DNA of 64,000 bases from Oncomelania hupensis. Its lineage: Eukaryota > Mollusca > Gastropoda > Littorinimorpha > Pomatiopsidae. The notes under the pieces were generated by a model. The model was not told where the DNA came from and searched no databases. It saw only the letters and a list, made by a program, of their open reading frames with translations. A program made the translations under genes and the position numbers. Below are positions 41,973 through 54,133 of this stretch, one piece after another. Every line of letters begins with the position of its first letter. The stretch's first letter is position 1. The stretch spans positions 43,081,444 to 43,145,443 of the forward strand of contig CM072512.1 of the NCBI GenBank assembly GCA_036898135.1, given 5' to 3'.

Positions 41973-44900
41973 GTTTGTTTGTTTGTTTTAATGTCTTTTT
42001 CACCGAAATGATAAGACCCCCCAAAAAAAATCAACAAGGTAATTAAACATCAGTTATCATAGAATGATAGATACTGACCAATTGAAGAACCAATAAACGT
42101 TTTTGACTAATGTATACATCAAAACTAATGTTGTCCAAAGCTGTCATATTGTTAGGTAAACTATCACGCAATTGATTGCATTGAAATAAAACATGTTTCA
42201 AAGAAAATATTTCATTACATACACATTTGATATTTTTACAATATTTAGTTCTTGTAGAATTTAGATATATTCTATATGCCATCGACACTATGTTGCTCAA
42301 ATAGGAGATTAAAATGACATTTCTTTTTAACTTCCTTTTCAGTTATAACTTGCATCTCTTTAACTGACAATGCTATATTTAACTTTACTACATGATTGTT
42401 TTCGGCACCATGTTTTGCAGCTCGATCAGCCCAGTCATTGAAGAGAAAACCACAATGAGAAGGAACCCAACAAAAGTTAACATGTGTTTCATTGGTTATA
42501 ATACTATGAATCAAATACTAAATTTCAAAAATTATTTCTTTTCTGTCTTTACTGTGATTAGAATTTAATGCCTCTAAAACTGATTTTGAGTCTACACATA
42601 TAACTGTACTATAGAAATTTAATGGAATATTTATTATTTTATTTAAAGCCATAAGTATTGCTATTAATTCTGCAGTGAAAATTGAATATCCTTGTCCTAA
42701 ATAAAATGATTCTGTAATTTTGAATTCAGGAATAACAAAACCTGCTCCAGCATTACCATTTTCAAGGACCGATCCATCAGTAGATATTAGATAAGTTGTG
42801 TCGAATATTTTTCATATAAATGATAACGAACATCAATCATCATTAAATCTGAGTTATTATTCTTTGTTTCATTAGTAAAATTAATGTCATAGTTAGCTTT
42901 TTCAAGTTCCCATACAGGTATTGGAGACACTACGTTCTTGTTACATATAAAATCTTTTTCTTCAAAATGTTTTGGAACTATGTCATTGTAAGTGTAAGTT
43001 GCTATTTAATTTTTTGTGAATGTTTAGGATAATATATATCTGATCTTAAATATAGTTCCTCATTTGTACTGTTATCTACTGCATTTGCTCTTATAACATA
43101 TTTTGCACACGATAATTTTCTCCAAACATCTAAAGGCATAACTCCCGCTGTTTCATAAGCACATATTGTTTTAGTGTGTATAGGAATTCCAAGAGCCAAT
43201 TTTATAGCTTTACTATTTAAGCTCTGTATCTTTTTAATATAATATGTAGGGGCATAGGAATAAGCCTCTTGGCCGTATGTTAATCTAGGTCTAACAAGTC
43301 CACATGCTAAATGTACTAAATTTTAGGGTCCTGGCCCCAAGGCTCCTTGCTAATAATTATAACTTTTTACAGCTTTTTGAATTATATATTCAATATGTTT
43401 TTCCAATGTAATTTAGGTGTAAAATATACAACTAGAAATTTATTTTCTTTTACATATTTTAATTCCTCATTTTCGATGTAAACTTTAGGCAGTTGTCTGG
43501 GTTCATGACCATTATTAAATAAAATCATACTAGTTTTTTCTTTAGATAGTTCCAATCCATTTTGATTCATAAAGTAAGTAATATTATTTATTTGTTGTTG
43601 GTATAATTTCGCAACATGTTTAATTTCATATAGAGACGTTTTTCGTTTTAAAGATACATTCATCCAAATGGCAATATCATCAGCAACCATAGAAATTCGT
43701 TTGCTTACAGCTCTTGGTAAATCACAAATTAATATATTAAAGAGAAGATGTAAAATTATTTAACCTTGTGGAATTCCCATATCTATAGTTTGATGAGTAG
43801 AATATGAATTTCCAACTTTCACATTCATTTTACATCCTTTAAGAAAGGATCTAATGTAATTATAAATATATCCAGATAATCCTATCTGTTTCAGCTTATA
43901 CAATAGCCGAGCGTCCTAGACTCTGTCATATGCTTTTTTAATATAAAAAAAAGTTGCCAAAATACTTTTCCTTTTTGCAAATTGTCTCTTAATGTGAGTG
44001 CTTAATTCTAAATGATCTACTGTCGATCTACCTTTTTGAAATCCTGCTTGGTTATTAGGGATGACATTATGTTTACAACAAAAATATGTCAATTTTTTCA
44101 ATATAACCTTCTCCATTAATTTACTTACATGAGATGTTAAGGATATAGGTCTGTAACTTGATGTTTCAGCTCTAGGTTTACCAGCCTTTAAAATGGGTAT
44201 AACTAGAGAAGACTTACATATATCAGGTAAAACTCCTCTTTTCCAACATGTTTGAATAATTATAAGCAGAATACGAATCCACTCATCCGGAAGATGATTT
44301 AATAACGTATACGACATGCCATCAAGTCCTACAGCAGACTTTTTTAACTTAGGGAAAATAAAGAATCTTTAAGTTCTGCTAGAGATATATTTGAATTAAT
44401 AAAATAAGAATTGTCTGGATTAGAATCTTCATATTGTTTTGTACATTCTTTCATTTTTCTATTATTTAAAATATTATATGACAGACTTGTAGAATTACTT
44501 TCATTTGAAAAAACGTTTACAAATTCTTCTGCTTTCTCCTTGGGAGAAGGAAAATTATTATTAACTAATTTAATAGGATATTGCGTTAACTTACATCCAT
44601 TTCTTATTTCAGCAACCTTATTCCAAGTCTTTAAAGAATCTTGCGAACTAGATATTTTGTTGAAACAAAAAGTGGACCAAAACTTTTTTCAGCAGCTATT
44701 ATTTTGTTACATGTTATTTTTGCTTTTTTTCATATAATTAAAATGTTGATCTGATCTTGATTTTAACCAATTTTTATTAGCATATTTTTTTTTGTTTTAC
44801 TGCTGCTTCACAAACCTCATCCCACCATATATTACCATTGCGAGTTTTTATCTTAGCTGATCGTTATCGAGGAATAGAATTACTAGCAGCTAAATGAATT

Positions 44901-45780
44901 TGTTTAATAAAATGTGAATACATATTATTTATATCATCATCATGCACAAAATTTGTATCATAAGACATTAACAAACTTTGAAATAAGTCCCAGTTCGCAC
45001 GCTTATAAATGTACTTTGGAATGACATCCACATCTGTTTGAGTGTTAATAGAATAGTGTTATTCATAGTTGTAACAATAGGCAAATGATCGCTGCCCAGA
45101 GGATCCGTCTGAATATCCCACTCGCAGTCAATGGCTAAAGTAGATGAAACAAGCGTCAAGTCAATAGCTGATGGTCGATGAGATGAAATGTCAGGTATAC
45201 GTGTGGCTTGTCCATCATTTAGCAAAATTAGACTGGAGTTTAGAATAGTTTCAACAAGTGTCCTATTTGTTGTATGTATACAATCTTTGTCCCATATTGG
45301 CGAATGTGAATTAAAATCACCATTAATTATCCAATATTCAGTGTCATTAATATCCAGAATCCAGTCAGAGTTATTATTACTTGGTCCTCTTGGATAATAC
45401 ACCGATATAATATTTAAACACAAATCTTTATTGATCTTAAGTTTTATAGAAGCTGTATAAATGTCATTCACATCTTTAAAAACTGGAGGATTCGCAATAT
45501 AATCTAAGTCATTCCTAATATAAATAGCAGCTTGAGTCTTGTTCCTACCAAAATTGGTCACTGGTGGATAATAAAACCCTTGAAGCTTGGGTAATTTTTT
45601 GTTGCTGACATTTAAAGATTGTAATGTTAGGACATGATGATTGTTCTTTGATAAATAATTATGTAAGTACTGTATATTAGTAGAAATAGATCGGCAGTTC
45701 CACTGAAAAATTGAAAGTCGTTCTCTGTTCATAAAACAAACGTTAACAATTCAAAAACACGAGATTGGAAATTGATAGTA
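41973..45780 (-). pseudogene. I-clade-like LINE with endonuclease, RT and RNase H (broken)
   Basis: Minus-strand order: endonuclease 44968-45732 (FQWNCRS, IINGDFNSHSPIWD, SDHLPI), RT 43916-44317 (SYRPISLTSHVSKLMEKVI, NQAGFQKGRSTVDHL), RT active-site block near 43680 (VADDIAIW), thumb 43002-43199, RNase H about 42400-42800 (STDGSV, TAELIAI, CVDSKS, WVPSHCG), and a Cys-His end at 42043-42300. RNase H after RT points to the I group. Many stops and frameshifts. Confidence 0.85.
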
Positions 45781-45901
45781 ATGTTAATGTTATTAAACAA
45801 CAGTCTCAGTCATGAAAAATGTGTAGTAATCACTTCAAAGATGATTAATTTTACTTGGATTACAATTCACAGCATACAAATTTTTGGTAGCCGTCGAACA
45901 G

Positions 45902-47014
45902 TCAATACCACTTCACTGGAGATACTGGATTAGGGTCTGGGTGCCACCTGCCTCGAAGATCAAAATACCCGAAGCAGTCATTTGCTCGGTAGGGCCGAGC
46001 AAGTCTGCTACGGTTTGGTTTCTTCCATAAAAGACTATGGAGGACTCGACCAATATTTCCTGCAAGGATACTGGAGCCCTTTCTGTTTTGGTGAAAAGTG
46101 TCTCTGAGGACGTATGTCGACATGTTGTCATGATTGATGAAAGTAACATTGGGTTCATCCATCAACTCAGAGAAATTTAATGCATTGAAAATATCTCTTT
46201 TGAATCGAAGAGTCTTGTCTTTAATAGCTGCTACTTTGCTTACTACAATCTTGGCCTGGGGATGTTATAAGGCCACATTCTTGATGGTGTCCACATGGCA
46301 GTTTTGGGGTCTTCATTCTTCAGATCATTTACACCCACATGGACGAGGACTGCCTTCAGATCTTGCTTATTGATATCTTCAGTAAGGTGTTGGATCCAAT
46401 GCCCCAAGAACTTCTGTGGTTATCGACGCTCGGGTTTTGAGGACCTCAAAGCCATAAGATTGGCTGAGTCGATTTGCCTGCACTTCGTTCAGAACAGAGT
46501 CATGCATGACTGCAACCTCATTGTCGAAAGTTTGTTTACTTCCTGTCTTGTGTCTTAAGTCATTTGTCGTTGTAATGACGTCTTTTGACAGCTTGATGTT
46601 GTTGACGTCATTTTTGGAATCCTTTCGTTCTTTTTTCTTTTCTTTGCGGGTATCATCAACGCCATTAGATTTTGTAGAATTAGAGAAGGTCTGCGCTAAC
46701 TTCGGTCGACAACTGATTAAAGTCGACGGTTCAGACCTCACTGCGGCCGCGTACGAAGCATGAGAAGCTGGCAATCTCAAACGCTTCGTCTGGTGTTCGT
46801 CTTCTGCTTGATCTTGCATCAGCATACGCTGCGCATGCATGTCCTTGATCAATTTCGCTTGATCAAGCACTGTCGAATGTAATGCTGCAAGCTCTTCATG
46901 CATGGTTTCTATTAAGAGTTTCAGCTCACGAACAGTAGCTTGGCACTGGCAGCTCAGGCAGTCCACTCCATCAGTGCTGATTCCTGTCTCTGCCGTCACT
47001 GCTGCCAGGCCCAC
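45902..47014 (-). pseudogene. CR1/L2-like LINE ORF1 with SGNH-hydrolase-like domain (broken)
   Basis: Frame 46379-47014 has a CxC-rich start, a predicted coiled coil (about residues 25-70), a basic stretch, then VMHDSVLNEV. After a break comes a VGVND-like block (about 46330) and, at 45902-46165, DTFHQNRKGSSILAGNIG. These match the Ser block, the GxND block and the DxxH block of the esterase-like ORF1 found in CR1/L2 LINEs. It may belong to the same insertion as 40965-41972. Confidence 0.65.
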
Positions 47015-47021
47015 CTCGTGC

Positions 47022-47145
47022 CTTCAATTTTACCACTAGGGTTGTTTTAGCAGATCTTGTATGCAGATTGGGGGTTGTCTGGCCCTGATTTGGCTCGGAA
47101 GAGTCCGCTGGACCAAAAGCAATAATCATATAATGTAATGTAATG
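47022..47145 (+). mobile_element. family B retroposon, 5' truncated
   Basis: Begins at the CCACTAGGGTTGTTT block of the family and ends with the GGCTCGGAAGAGTCCGCTGG unit and an AATGTAATGTAATG tail. Confidence 0.7.
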
Positions 47146-48144
47146 TACAATATTTATTGATTTAGATTTACAGTACAACTCGGAGACACAGTACTAATAC
47201 ACTCACCCCGAATCATTTCTAGTGTGTGTGCACAAACCAGTACACATTCAGTACCTGCTGGCAGTATTTCTAGTGCCGTCACTGTTACCCATTTCTGTTT
47301 CCTTGAAGAGGATTTTCGGCCGGTCGAGTTTGTTCTTTTTCTGGTATGGAACAGTGTCAGAATAGCAAACGGGTTGAGTCCTGCCTTGAAGTTCAGTCCA
47401 TGTTCTGTGTAAATTGTCAGTCACTAAGGTAAATGTTGTCACTAGCAAAGTGACGTCACTTCCACAAGATTACTGGAGTAGCAGATGGCATTAGATCGCA
47501 CCTTTCCTCACTGACTGTGTGTTGAAATCAGAACATTTGTTTTACAAAATTTTTGATGCTTTAAGTAAGAACTTCCTGCACACCAAAATTATATATTATA
47601 TACATGTATATATTATATCCCATTATATAAGCTTAGTTGTTATTAACTAAGAGCTCATCTTACAGTTACACATTGCCTGAATGGAAAACTTTATTTTTTC
47701 AATCGCACGTGTTGTAGAATGAAAAGTGTATATTTTTTCCTGATACTATCTATGTATATGTCGTCACTGGTGGCGCTATATGGTGACATGTTTGTTGTGA
47801 TTAAGGTACGAACTACTATTGTTGCAAAAGTTACCGTCCATTTCTAGTGTTCGTTAAATTCATGAAGTATTTTCATCCCTATGGTTTTCATGTGATGTGT
47901 TATTCAACATAAATCATGATAGTGCCGAAGAACATTTGACATGAACAATTATGAATGTACTGTACTTGAAAAGAAATAGGTACATGAAGATTGTATCATT
48001 ATGGTATGTTAAAGTTCAAATGTGAACAAGTCATTTGTTTCTCATGGTTGGTGAAATTTTGAAGAGATTGTACTTGTTAAATAAATGTGTATGAGAAATT
48101 ATATAATTGAAAAATCACAAGTGCATTTTTTTATGTTTGTTGGT
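47146..48144. other. spacer, no gene recognised
   Basis: AT-rich sequence with an AATAAA near 48081. Nothing else supports a gene end. Confidence 0.4.
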
Positions 48145-49158
48145 AAGATAGTTTAACTATCACAACCAAACTTGGTAAGATGATGTATATCCATGAAACT
48201 TCATAAATGATTGGTGAGTGAATGACTTCGCTTCAAGATCAAGGTCTCAGGATCAAACAATGTTAATCAAAAAGTTCACTTTGTTCACAAAATTTTATTT
48301 TATTTCCAAGTTATTAATATTAAACTTATGATTCTTTGAGGCATTATAGATATTAATGAGACACGTACACATCCCATTCATATTTGGTAAACCTCACTCC
48401 AAGATCAAGGTCACTGGAGCTGTCCAAAGTCGGATAGTATAGGTACTTTGAAGTGATCTTGACCATAAACTCTGAGGGATATAAAGTTCAAACTTGTATT
48501 TAGAGATGATAGATTGATCTTTCATGTGTTCAGTTTTTGCATTGATCTTGAAGGTCAAGGTCATTTTAGGTATGTTCCATTTTTGCGTTGAGAAGGTCAA
48601 GATCATTTTAGGCTTGCAAAAAAATACAAAGAATAGTTCATTGTACAGTGGAATGGCTCTATCCTATCCTATCCAATCCTAAACTCAAAAGCATAGTCCA
48701 TCTTTCTCTGTCCAAGGTCAAGGGCACTGGAGCTGTCCAAAGTCAGTTTGTATAGGTACTTTGAAGTGACCTTGACCCTAAACTATGAGAGAAATAAAGT
48801 CCAATGGCTCTATTTAACCCATAATATGCAACAACATTGGGCTATTTGATCATACATGAGCATGAATGGCCACATGAGGTCAAGGTCATTAAATGTCAAG
48901 GTCATCCCAAGGTCACTTTTTTTTTTTTTGGGGGGGGGGGGGGGGGGGGCAGAATACAACTTTTGCTGTACTTTATTTGATATAAAATTACATGAGTGTG
49001 TTTGGAGCTGGAGATCAAGGTCATCCCAAGGTCAAGAGTATAGAAAGATCAAAGTCGGTACATTATTTGCATTTTAATGCCTCTGGGCAGTCATTTTCAT
49101 GTTAAACATTGCAAGTTCCATAAGGAGCATGTGAGTCATATGGGCTTTTCCCTTCTAG
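48145..49158 (+). mobile_element. family A Helitron-like copy 7 (rearranged)
   Basis: Two overlapping family A segments (48145-48660 and 48713-49158) flank a short LINE tail with CTATC units. It ends CCCTTCTAG followed by T. A T-run/G-run junction lies at 48917-48948. Confidence 0.5.
48661..48712 (-). repeat. RTE-like LINE tail fragment 4
   Basis: (CTATC)n followed by CATAGTCCATCTTTCTCTG, as at 37188-37305, sitting inside Helitron copy 7. Confidence 0.5.
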
Positions 49159-49520
49159 TGCCTTTTGCATTGCACACTTCCTGTGTGCTCATCATGCAGC
49201 CTCGAGTTGCCTAGGCAGAGCGCTAAGTAACACTGAAAGTCTGGGCAACTCTATGCCTTTGGAGAGCGTTACACAGCACTCTGTAGCAGTCTCGAAAGGT
49301 TCTTTGCGAAGAGAAAAAGATATGCTGCCAGAGTGGTGGGCTTTCGGTTTGCGAAAGGCGATGTGTTTAATAGTGAAATAGCAAGGGAGGACTTTTTGTC
49401 ATTTACAGTCTGGTAAGATTTGTGTATTTGTTATTTGACGGAGTAATTATGTTTATTGTGCAATCAGTATGAATTAGTATTTATATTTGATAGTATTGTT
49501 GTGTCGTTTGCACGATTGAT
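49159..49520. other. spacer, no gene recognised
   Basis: No repeat or exon recognised between Helitron copy 7 and the family B copy. Confidence 0.4.
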
Positions 49521-50118
49521 TTAAATTCTCACTGTCGCTGTCTTTCTCCTTTGTTCTTTTTCATTCCTACTCGGTTCTATCAATCTACTATACTATCTTC
49601 TTCGCTAGACCAGTCACCTACCTTTTTTCTTTAAAACTCTTCCAAAACTCCTCATTTCTGTATGGGCTGTGGGGTCAGCTTGGGAATATTGGACGCTTTC
49701 TGCCAAATGGTCACTAGGGCTTCCTATGATATTATTATTTAGCAATGTAGGCATTATATATGTATGTGTTGCGCTGATATTTTATAATGATGTTTTTGTA
49801 AACGGGGGTTCGATAAATTAGAGTATAGTCTCAGTATCCCCTGCTTGGGATGTCTTTATTGTAAAGTGACCGGCTGGTGGAGTGCCTTCAGTGTTACTGC
49901 TAGGAAAGAAGGAATAACGAAGCTTAACGTCCTATTGCATTAGCATTAAGGACAAATCACCACGTCACCACCCTGACAACAAGGGTTGTTTCAGCAGATC
50001 TTTTATACGGATCAGGGCTGAGTCCTCTTTCAACCAAGTTGTAGTCCTGATATTGTGGTCCTGATTCGGCTCTTTGCAGTCCGCTGGACCCTGTAAGCAA
50101 TGAATAACTAACTAACCA
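49521..50118 (+). mobile_element. family B retroposon copy 1, with a small insert
   Basis: Shares with 51325-51967 the blocks ATTCNCACTGTCGCTGTCTT, TATTGGACGCTTTCTGCCA, GGGATGTCTTTATTGTAAAG and the 3' unit with GTCCGCTGGACC, ending in an ACTAACTAAC tail. About 80 bp at 49905-49985 are absent from the other copies. Confidence 0.75.
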
Positions 50119-50858
50119 TGTGATTGACAGTAACTTTCACTATCAGCCAACTTAACTTTTATTGGCTGTTGTGCAGTCAACATGTGCTATACCATTTTAA
50201 AAGCGCTCGTTTATGGCAAAAGGTTGCCCAGAAGCAAAACTAGTTAGTGCGGAGCAATCACAAATGTTTTGTGGCACTTTTTTCTTAGACAGCTCGGGGC
50301 AGGGTTGCTTTGGTTTAATTTTTACGATGTTATTGAATACTTCAGAATATATTTATATGAATCAAGTTTAAGATTTGATAAACTGATCTTTTGTAAGCTT
50401 TTTAACATTATTGCACAACTCGCTAGCTTTCAGCGTAAAAGTCAGAACTGTCTTCCAGACAGCAATAGTTAAATGGCTCGAGTAAACTTCATGACGTTTG
50501 AAGCATCTTTAAACACTTCATCTGTGGTCATTCTTCCATGTTGTTAGATCTCAGGCGAAAGTGGTTCATGTTATTTAATGTTGACTGTATGGTTGGTTTC
50601 TCATGCACGGTTCGGATACATTCCTATAAAGCAGTGTTGATCAGCTTGGTTGCTTTAAAGCTTATTCATTGATGTACTTTGCCCCCCAAAAAGGAGAATA
50701 AATGTCTTTCAGTAAACTAACATGTGTATAGTGCAGTGTTTGAAATGTGTTGAATTTATTGAAGGACCTCAGAAAGACTGTGTGTGTGTGCAAGCCTTAG
50801 TCAAGTGGTCAAGAATACCAGTCACAATAATCACCAACATACACACCCCAAAATGGAC
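50119..50858. other. spacer, no gene recognised
   Basis: AT-rich stretch between repeats, no exon or known element. Confidence 0.4.
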
Positions 50859-52507
50859 TCGTATGCATAACTATGTACTCCCCCCCCCCCCCACCCCCCT
50901 CCCCACCAAAAAAAAAATTTATTTCCAGATTTTTGCAAATCTGTGTGAGATGAGTCCAAAAATAGTCCTTGTTGTTGTTGCATCAAGTTTTATTCATCAG
51001 ATTAACATAAGTTGTACTGATAAAAACAGTCCAAAAATGACCCTTAAAAAAAGTCTGCTTCTGCCATCTGTCTGTGCAAAAACTTTAAAGTGGCTAAGTA
51101 CTCTGAGCCTATTTCAACTATCACAACCAAACTTAGTAAGGTGACCCATGAAACCTCGAAAATGTTAGTAAAAACAATTTTTTTTCCCTATGTTATTAAT
51201 ACTGAACTTATGATTCTTTGAGGCATGATCAATATCAATGAGAAACACATCCCTTGCATATTTGGTAAACCTCACTCCAAGGTCAAGGTCTCTGGAGCTG
51301 TCCAAAGTCGGTTTGTTTAGGTACACCTGTGGGAGTGCCGGGGTTTTCAGTATAAATAGTATCCCCATTTTCTGGAAATTTAGTGCTTTAAATTCACACT
51401 GTCGCTGTCTTTCTCCTTTGTTCTTTCTCATTCCTACTCTGTTCTATGAATCTACTATACTATCTTCTTCTTTGCTAGACCAGTCACCTACCTTTTTTCT
51501 TGAAAAGTCTTCCGGGACAAAACTCCTCATTTGTATGTGAGGTCTGATGGATCAGCTCGGAAATATTGGACGCTTTCTGCCAGGTGGTCACTGGGGCTTC
51601 TTATGATGTTATTATTTGGCAATGTAGGCATTTTATATGTATGTGCTTTGTTGATATTTTATAATGATGTTTATATTCTAGGTTGTTTTTGTAAACGGGG
51701 GTTCGCTAAATTAGAGTATAGCCTCAGCGTCCCTTGTGTGGGATGTCTTTATTGTAAAGTGACAGGCTGGTGGAGTGCCTTTAATGTTGCCACTAGGGTT
51801 GTTTCGGCAGATCTTTTATGCGGATCAGGGGCGAGTCCTCTTTTAGCAAAGTTGTGGTCTTGATTTTGTGGTCCTGATTCGGCTATACAGGTCCTGATTT
51901 GGCTCGGAAGAGTCCGCTGGATCTAATAAGTAAAGCAATAATCATGTAATTTAATGTAATGTAAAGCTTTGTATAGGTACTTTGAAGTGACCTTGACCAT
52001 AAACTATGAGAGAGATATAAGGTCCAAACTTGTTGTATTTAGAGATGATAGATTGATCTTTCATATATGTTCTGTTTTTGCGTTGATCTTGAAGGTCAAG
52101 ATAATTTTAGGCATTGCAAGAAATAGGTCATCGTACAGTGAAATGGCTGTTTATTTAACCCATAGTATGCAACAACATTGGGTTATTTGATCAGACATGC
52201 ATGAGAAATCATGTGAGGGTCAATGTTATCCCAAGGTCAAGGTCACTGAAGGTCAAGGTCCTCCCAAGATCACCGTTTTGGTTAATACAATTTTTGCTGT
52301 AGTTTATTTAATATTACATGTGTATTTGGTGCTGGAGTGTAAGGTCATCTCAAGATCAAGAGCATAGAAAGATCAAAGATGGTATTTTTTGGATTTGCAT
52401 TTTAATGCCACTATTTCATTTTGTTTTTTTCCTGGACAGTCATTTTTATTCAAAATATTGCAAATTCCACAAGGAGCATTCGAGTCATATGGGCTTTATT
52501 CTTTTAG
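50859..52507 (+). mobile_element. family A Helitron-like copy 8, split by a family B retroposon
   Basis: The left part 50859-51324 starts TCGTATGCATAAC. The right part 51968-52507 ends TTTTAG followed by T. Continuity is interrupted by the 643-bp family B insertion, which has a 13-bp target duplication, so family A is the older insertion here. Confidence 0.6.
51325..51967 (+). mobile_element. family B retroposon copy 2 with target duplication
   Basis: 643 bp, inserted in Helitron copy 8 with flanks TTTGTTTAGGTAC (51312-51324) and TTTGTATAGGTAC (51968-51980), 12 of 13 identical. It ends in an AT-rich tail with TAATGTAATGTAA, so it moved by target-primed reverse transcription. A segment reading VPCVGCLYCKVTGWWSAFN is similar in other copies, but no known protein was recognised. 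Confidence 0.8.
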
Positions 52508-53913
52508 TTTATAGTAAGGAACATTATGTAAATAGTAAAACTAATTCCAAAAGTTCAACAGCAAAAATATTGCTAGAAAATATAAAGAGAACACATGTCA
52601 CATCAAAGGCAGAAGAAATTTCTATTAGGTTTAAATCACGCTTGGAGAATGTGTGGGTATCATTTGTGTAAAGGTTTTATTTTAGTGCAAATTCTGTTTT
52701 TCATACCCAAATACATGTAAACACAAATACGCTCACATGTAATTGCACAGGCCATTTCTCTGTACCATTTCACGCATCCGCAAACAAGGACACTCTGGCA
52801 AACATACATTCATTCATTACGAGCAAATTCATGTCAATCATTTGTTAAAAAGTAGTATAAATTAATCCAGATTCGTTTCCAATATAACAAGAAATATTCA
52901 TTGACCTTTGTAAGCAGTATCACAATTTATACTCATAAATGATGTAGGTTATCACAAGATTGCAATACTGCTAATCTTTTTTTTTTAAAAATTAATAATA
53001 GGACTTCCAGTACAGTCGGTCCTTTTAATCCAAGACAAAGAACATGGCTCTGATGGCCCTCTTCATGTGGCTGACAAGGACGATATTCATCAGAAATGCA
53101 ATGATTTATCCCACTACATAGAGTAAAACCCAACAGTGATACCATTTATTAGCTATTATGGCACAAAAACTATTTTGTGTCACCTCACAGGCAAGTTATC
53201 TCTCTTCTTTTGCATAGACATAATACTACTTCGGCATTCTGGAGTTGACTATTCCAAAAATGCAAATGTAACGTAACTCGTAGACAAAACTCCACAGCAC
53301 CTATTGCAGGCATTTGAGTCGATGCAGATTAAAAAATATGAAAAAGGTTGCCATTTACCCTTAACGGTAAGCAAGGCCTGTGTGCTCATGCACAAGCTAT
53401 TGGCGTGGCGTGAAAGACTTTCATCTACTTCCAGTGCTTCGCTTGAAACTACGTTTTAACTCTTAAAACGCGTGTAGATCCGCATTTTCACAATTAAAAG
53501 GGTTCAGTAAGGTCCAATGTACAAAATAATGTTGTGAGAGAGTGAAATTGACAACAGAACAAGGAACATCTCAATATCACGTTGGATGAAATACAACCAA
53601 TTTCATAACATATACTCCACGAAGTTGACTTCCATTTTGACAAAACCACGGAAAGCTTGTATTCTGGGAAGTTTGTGACCTTTGACTTTACATACTAATT
53701 AGCCATGTAAACTTCTGGTGTCACCGACAGAAAGTACTCCCCCCAGCACTAGAGAGACCTATATAAAATGCAACAATTGTTGCATAGTCTCAGCCATAGT
53801 GAAGAAACACTGGCCTTTAGTGCACACACCCTAAGGCAACAAAAGAGTAAATCGGAATATTATGTTCAAAATAAATTTCTCATAACTTGCCAATTCACCA
53901 CTCAAAATACATA
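52508..53913. other. region 3' of renalase, no further gene recognised
   Basis: It could contain the renalase 3'UTR (minus strand), but no clear poly(A) signal was fixed. No other gene or repeat recognised. Confidence 0.4.
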
Positions 53914-53970
53914 CAATACAATACAAGATTATTGCTTTAGGTCCAGCGGACTCTTCCGAGCCAAATCAGG
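53914..53970 (-). mobile_element. mini-retroposon unit (57 bp) with 17-bp target duplication
   Basis: Flanked by perfect ACCACTCAAAATACATA at 53897-53913 and 53971-53987. On the minus strand it reads CCTGATTTGGCTCGGAAGAG, then GTCCGCTGGACC and a (TTGTA)n-like tail. It starts at the same point of the unit as the insert at 8885-8942. Confidence 0.85.
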
Positions 53971-54133
53971 ACCACTCAAAATACATAGACTAATTAAATA
54001 TGGAATCAGCATCTTTCAAACATCACCCCAGTCCATTACAGTTTACAAAGGGAAGATACAAAGCTGATACAGTCTTGCTCTCTATATTATATAATACTTT
54101 GCTGTAAGTTAGTAAACTAAGCAAGAAATGACA

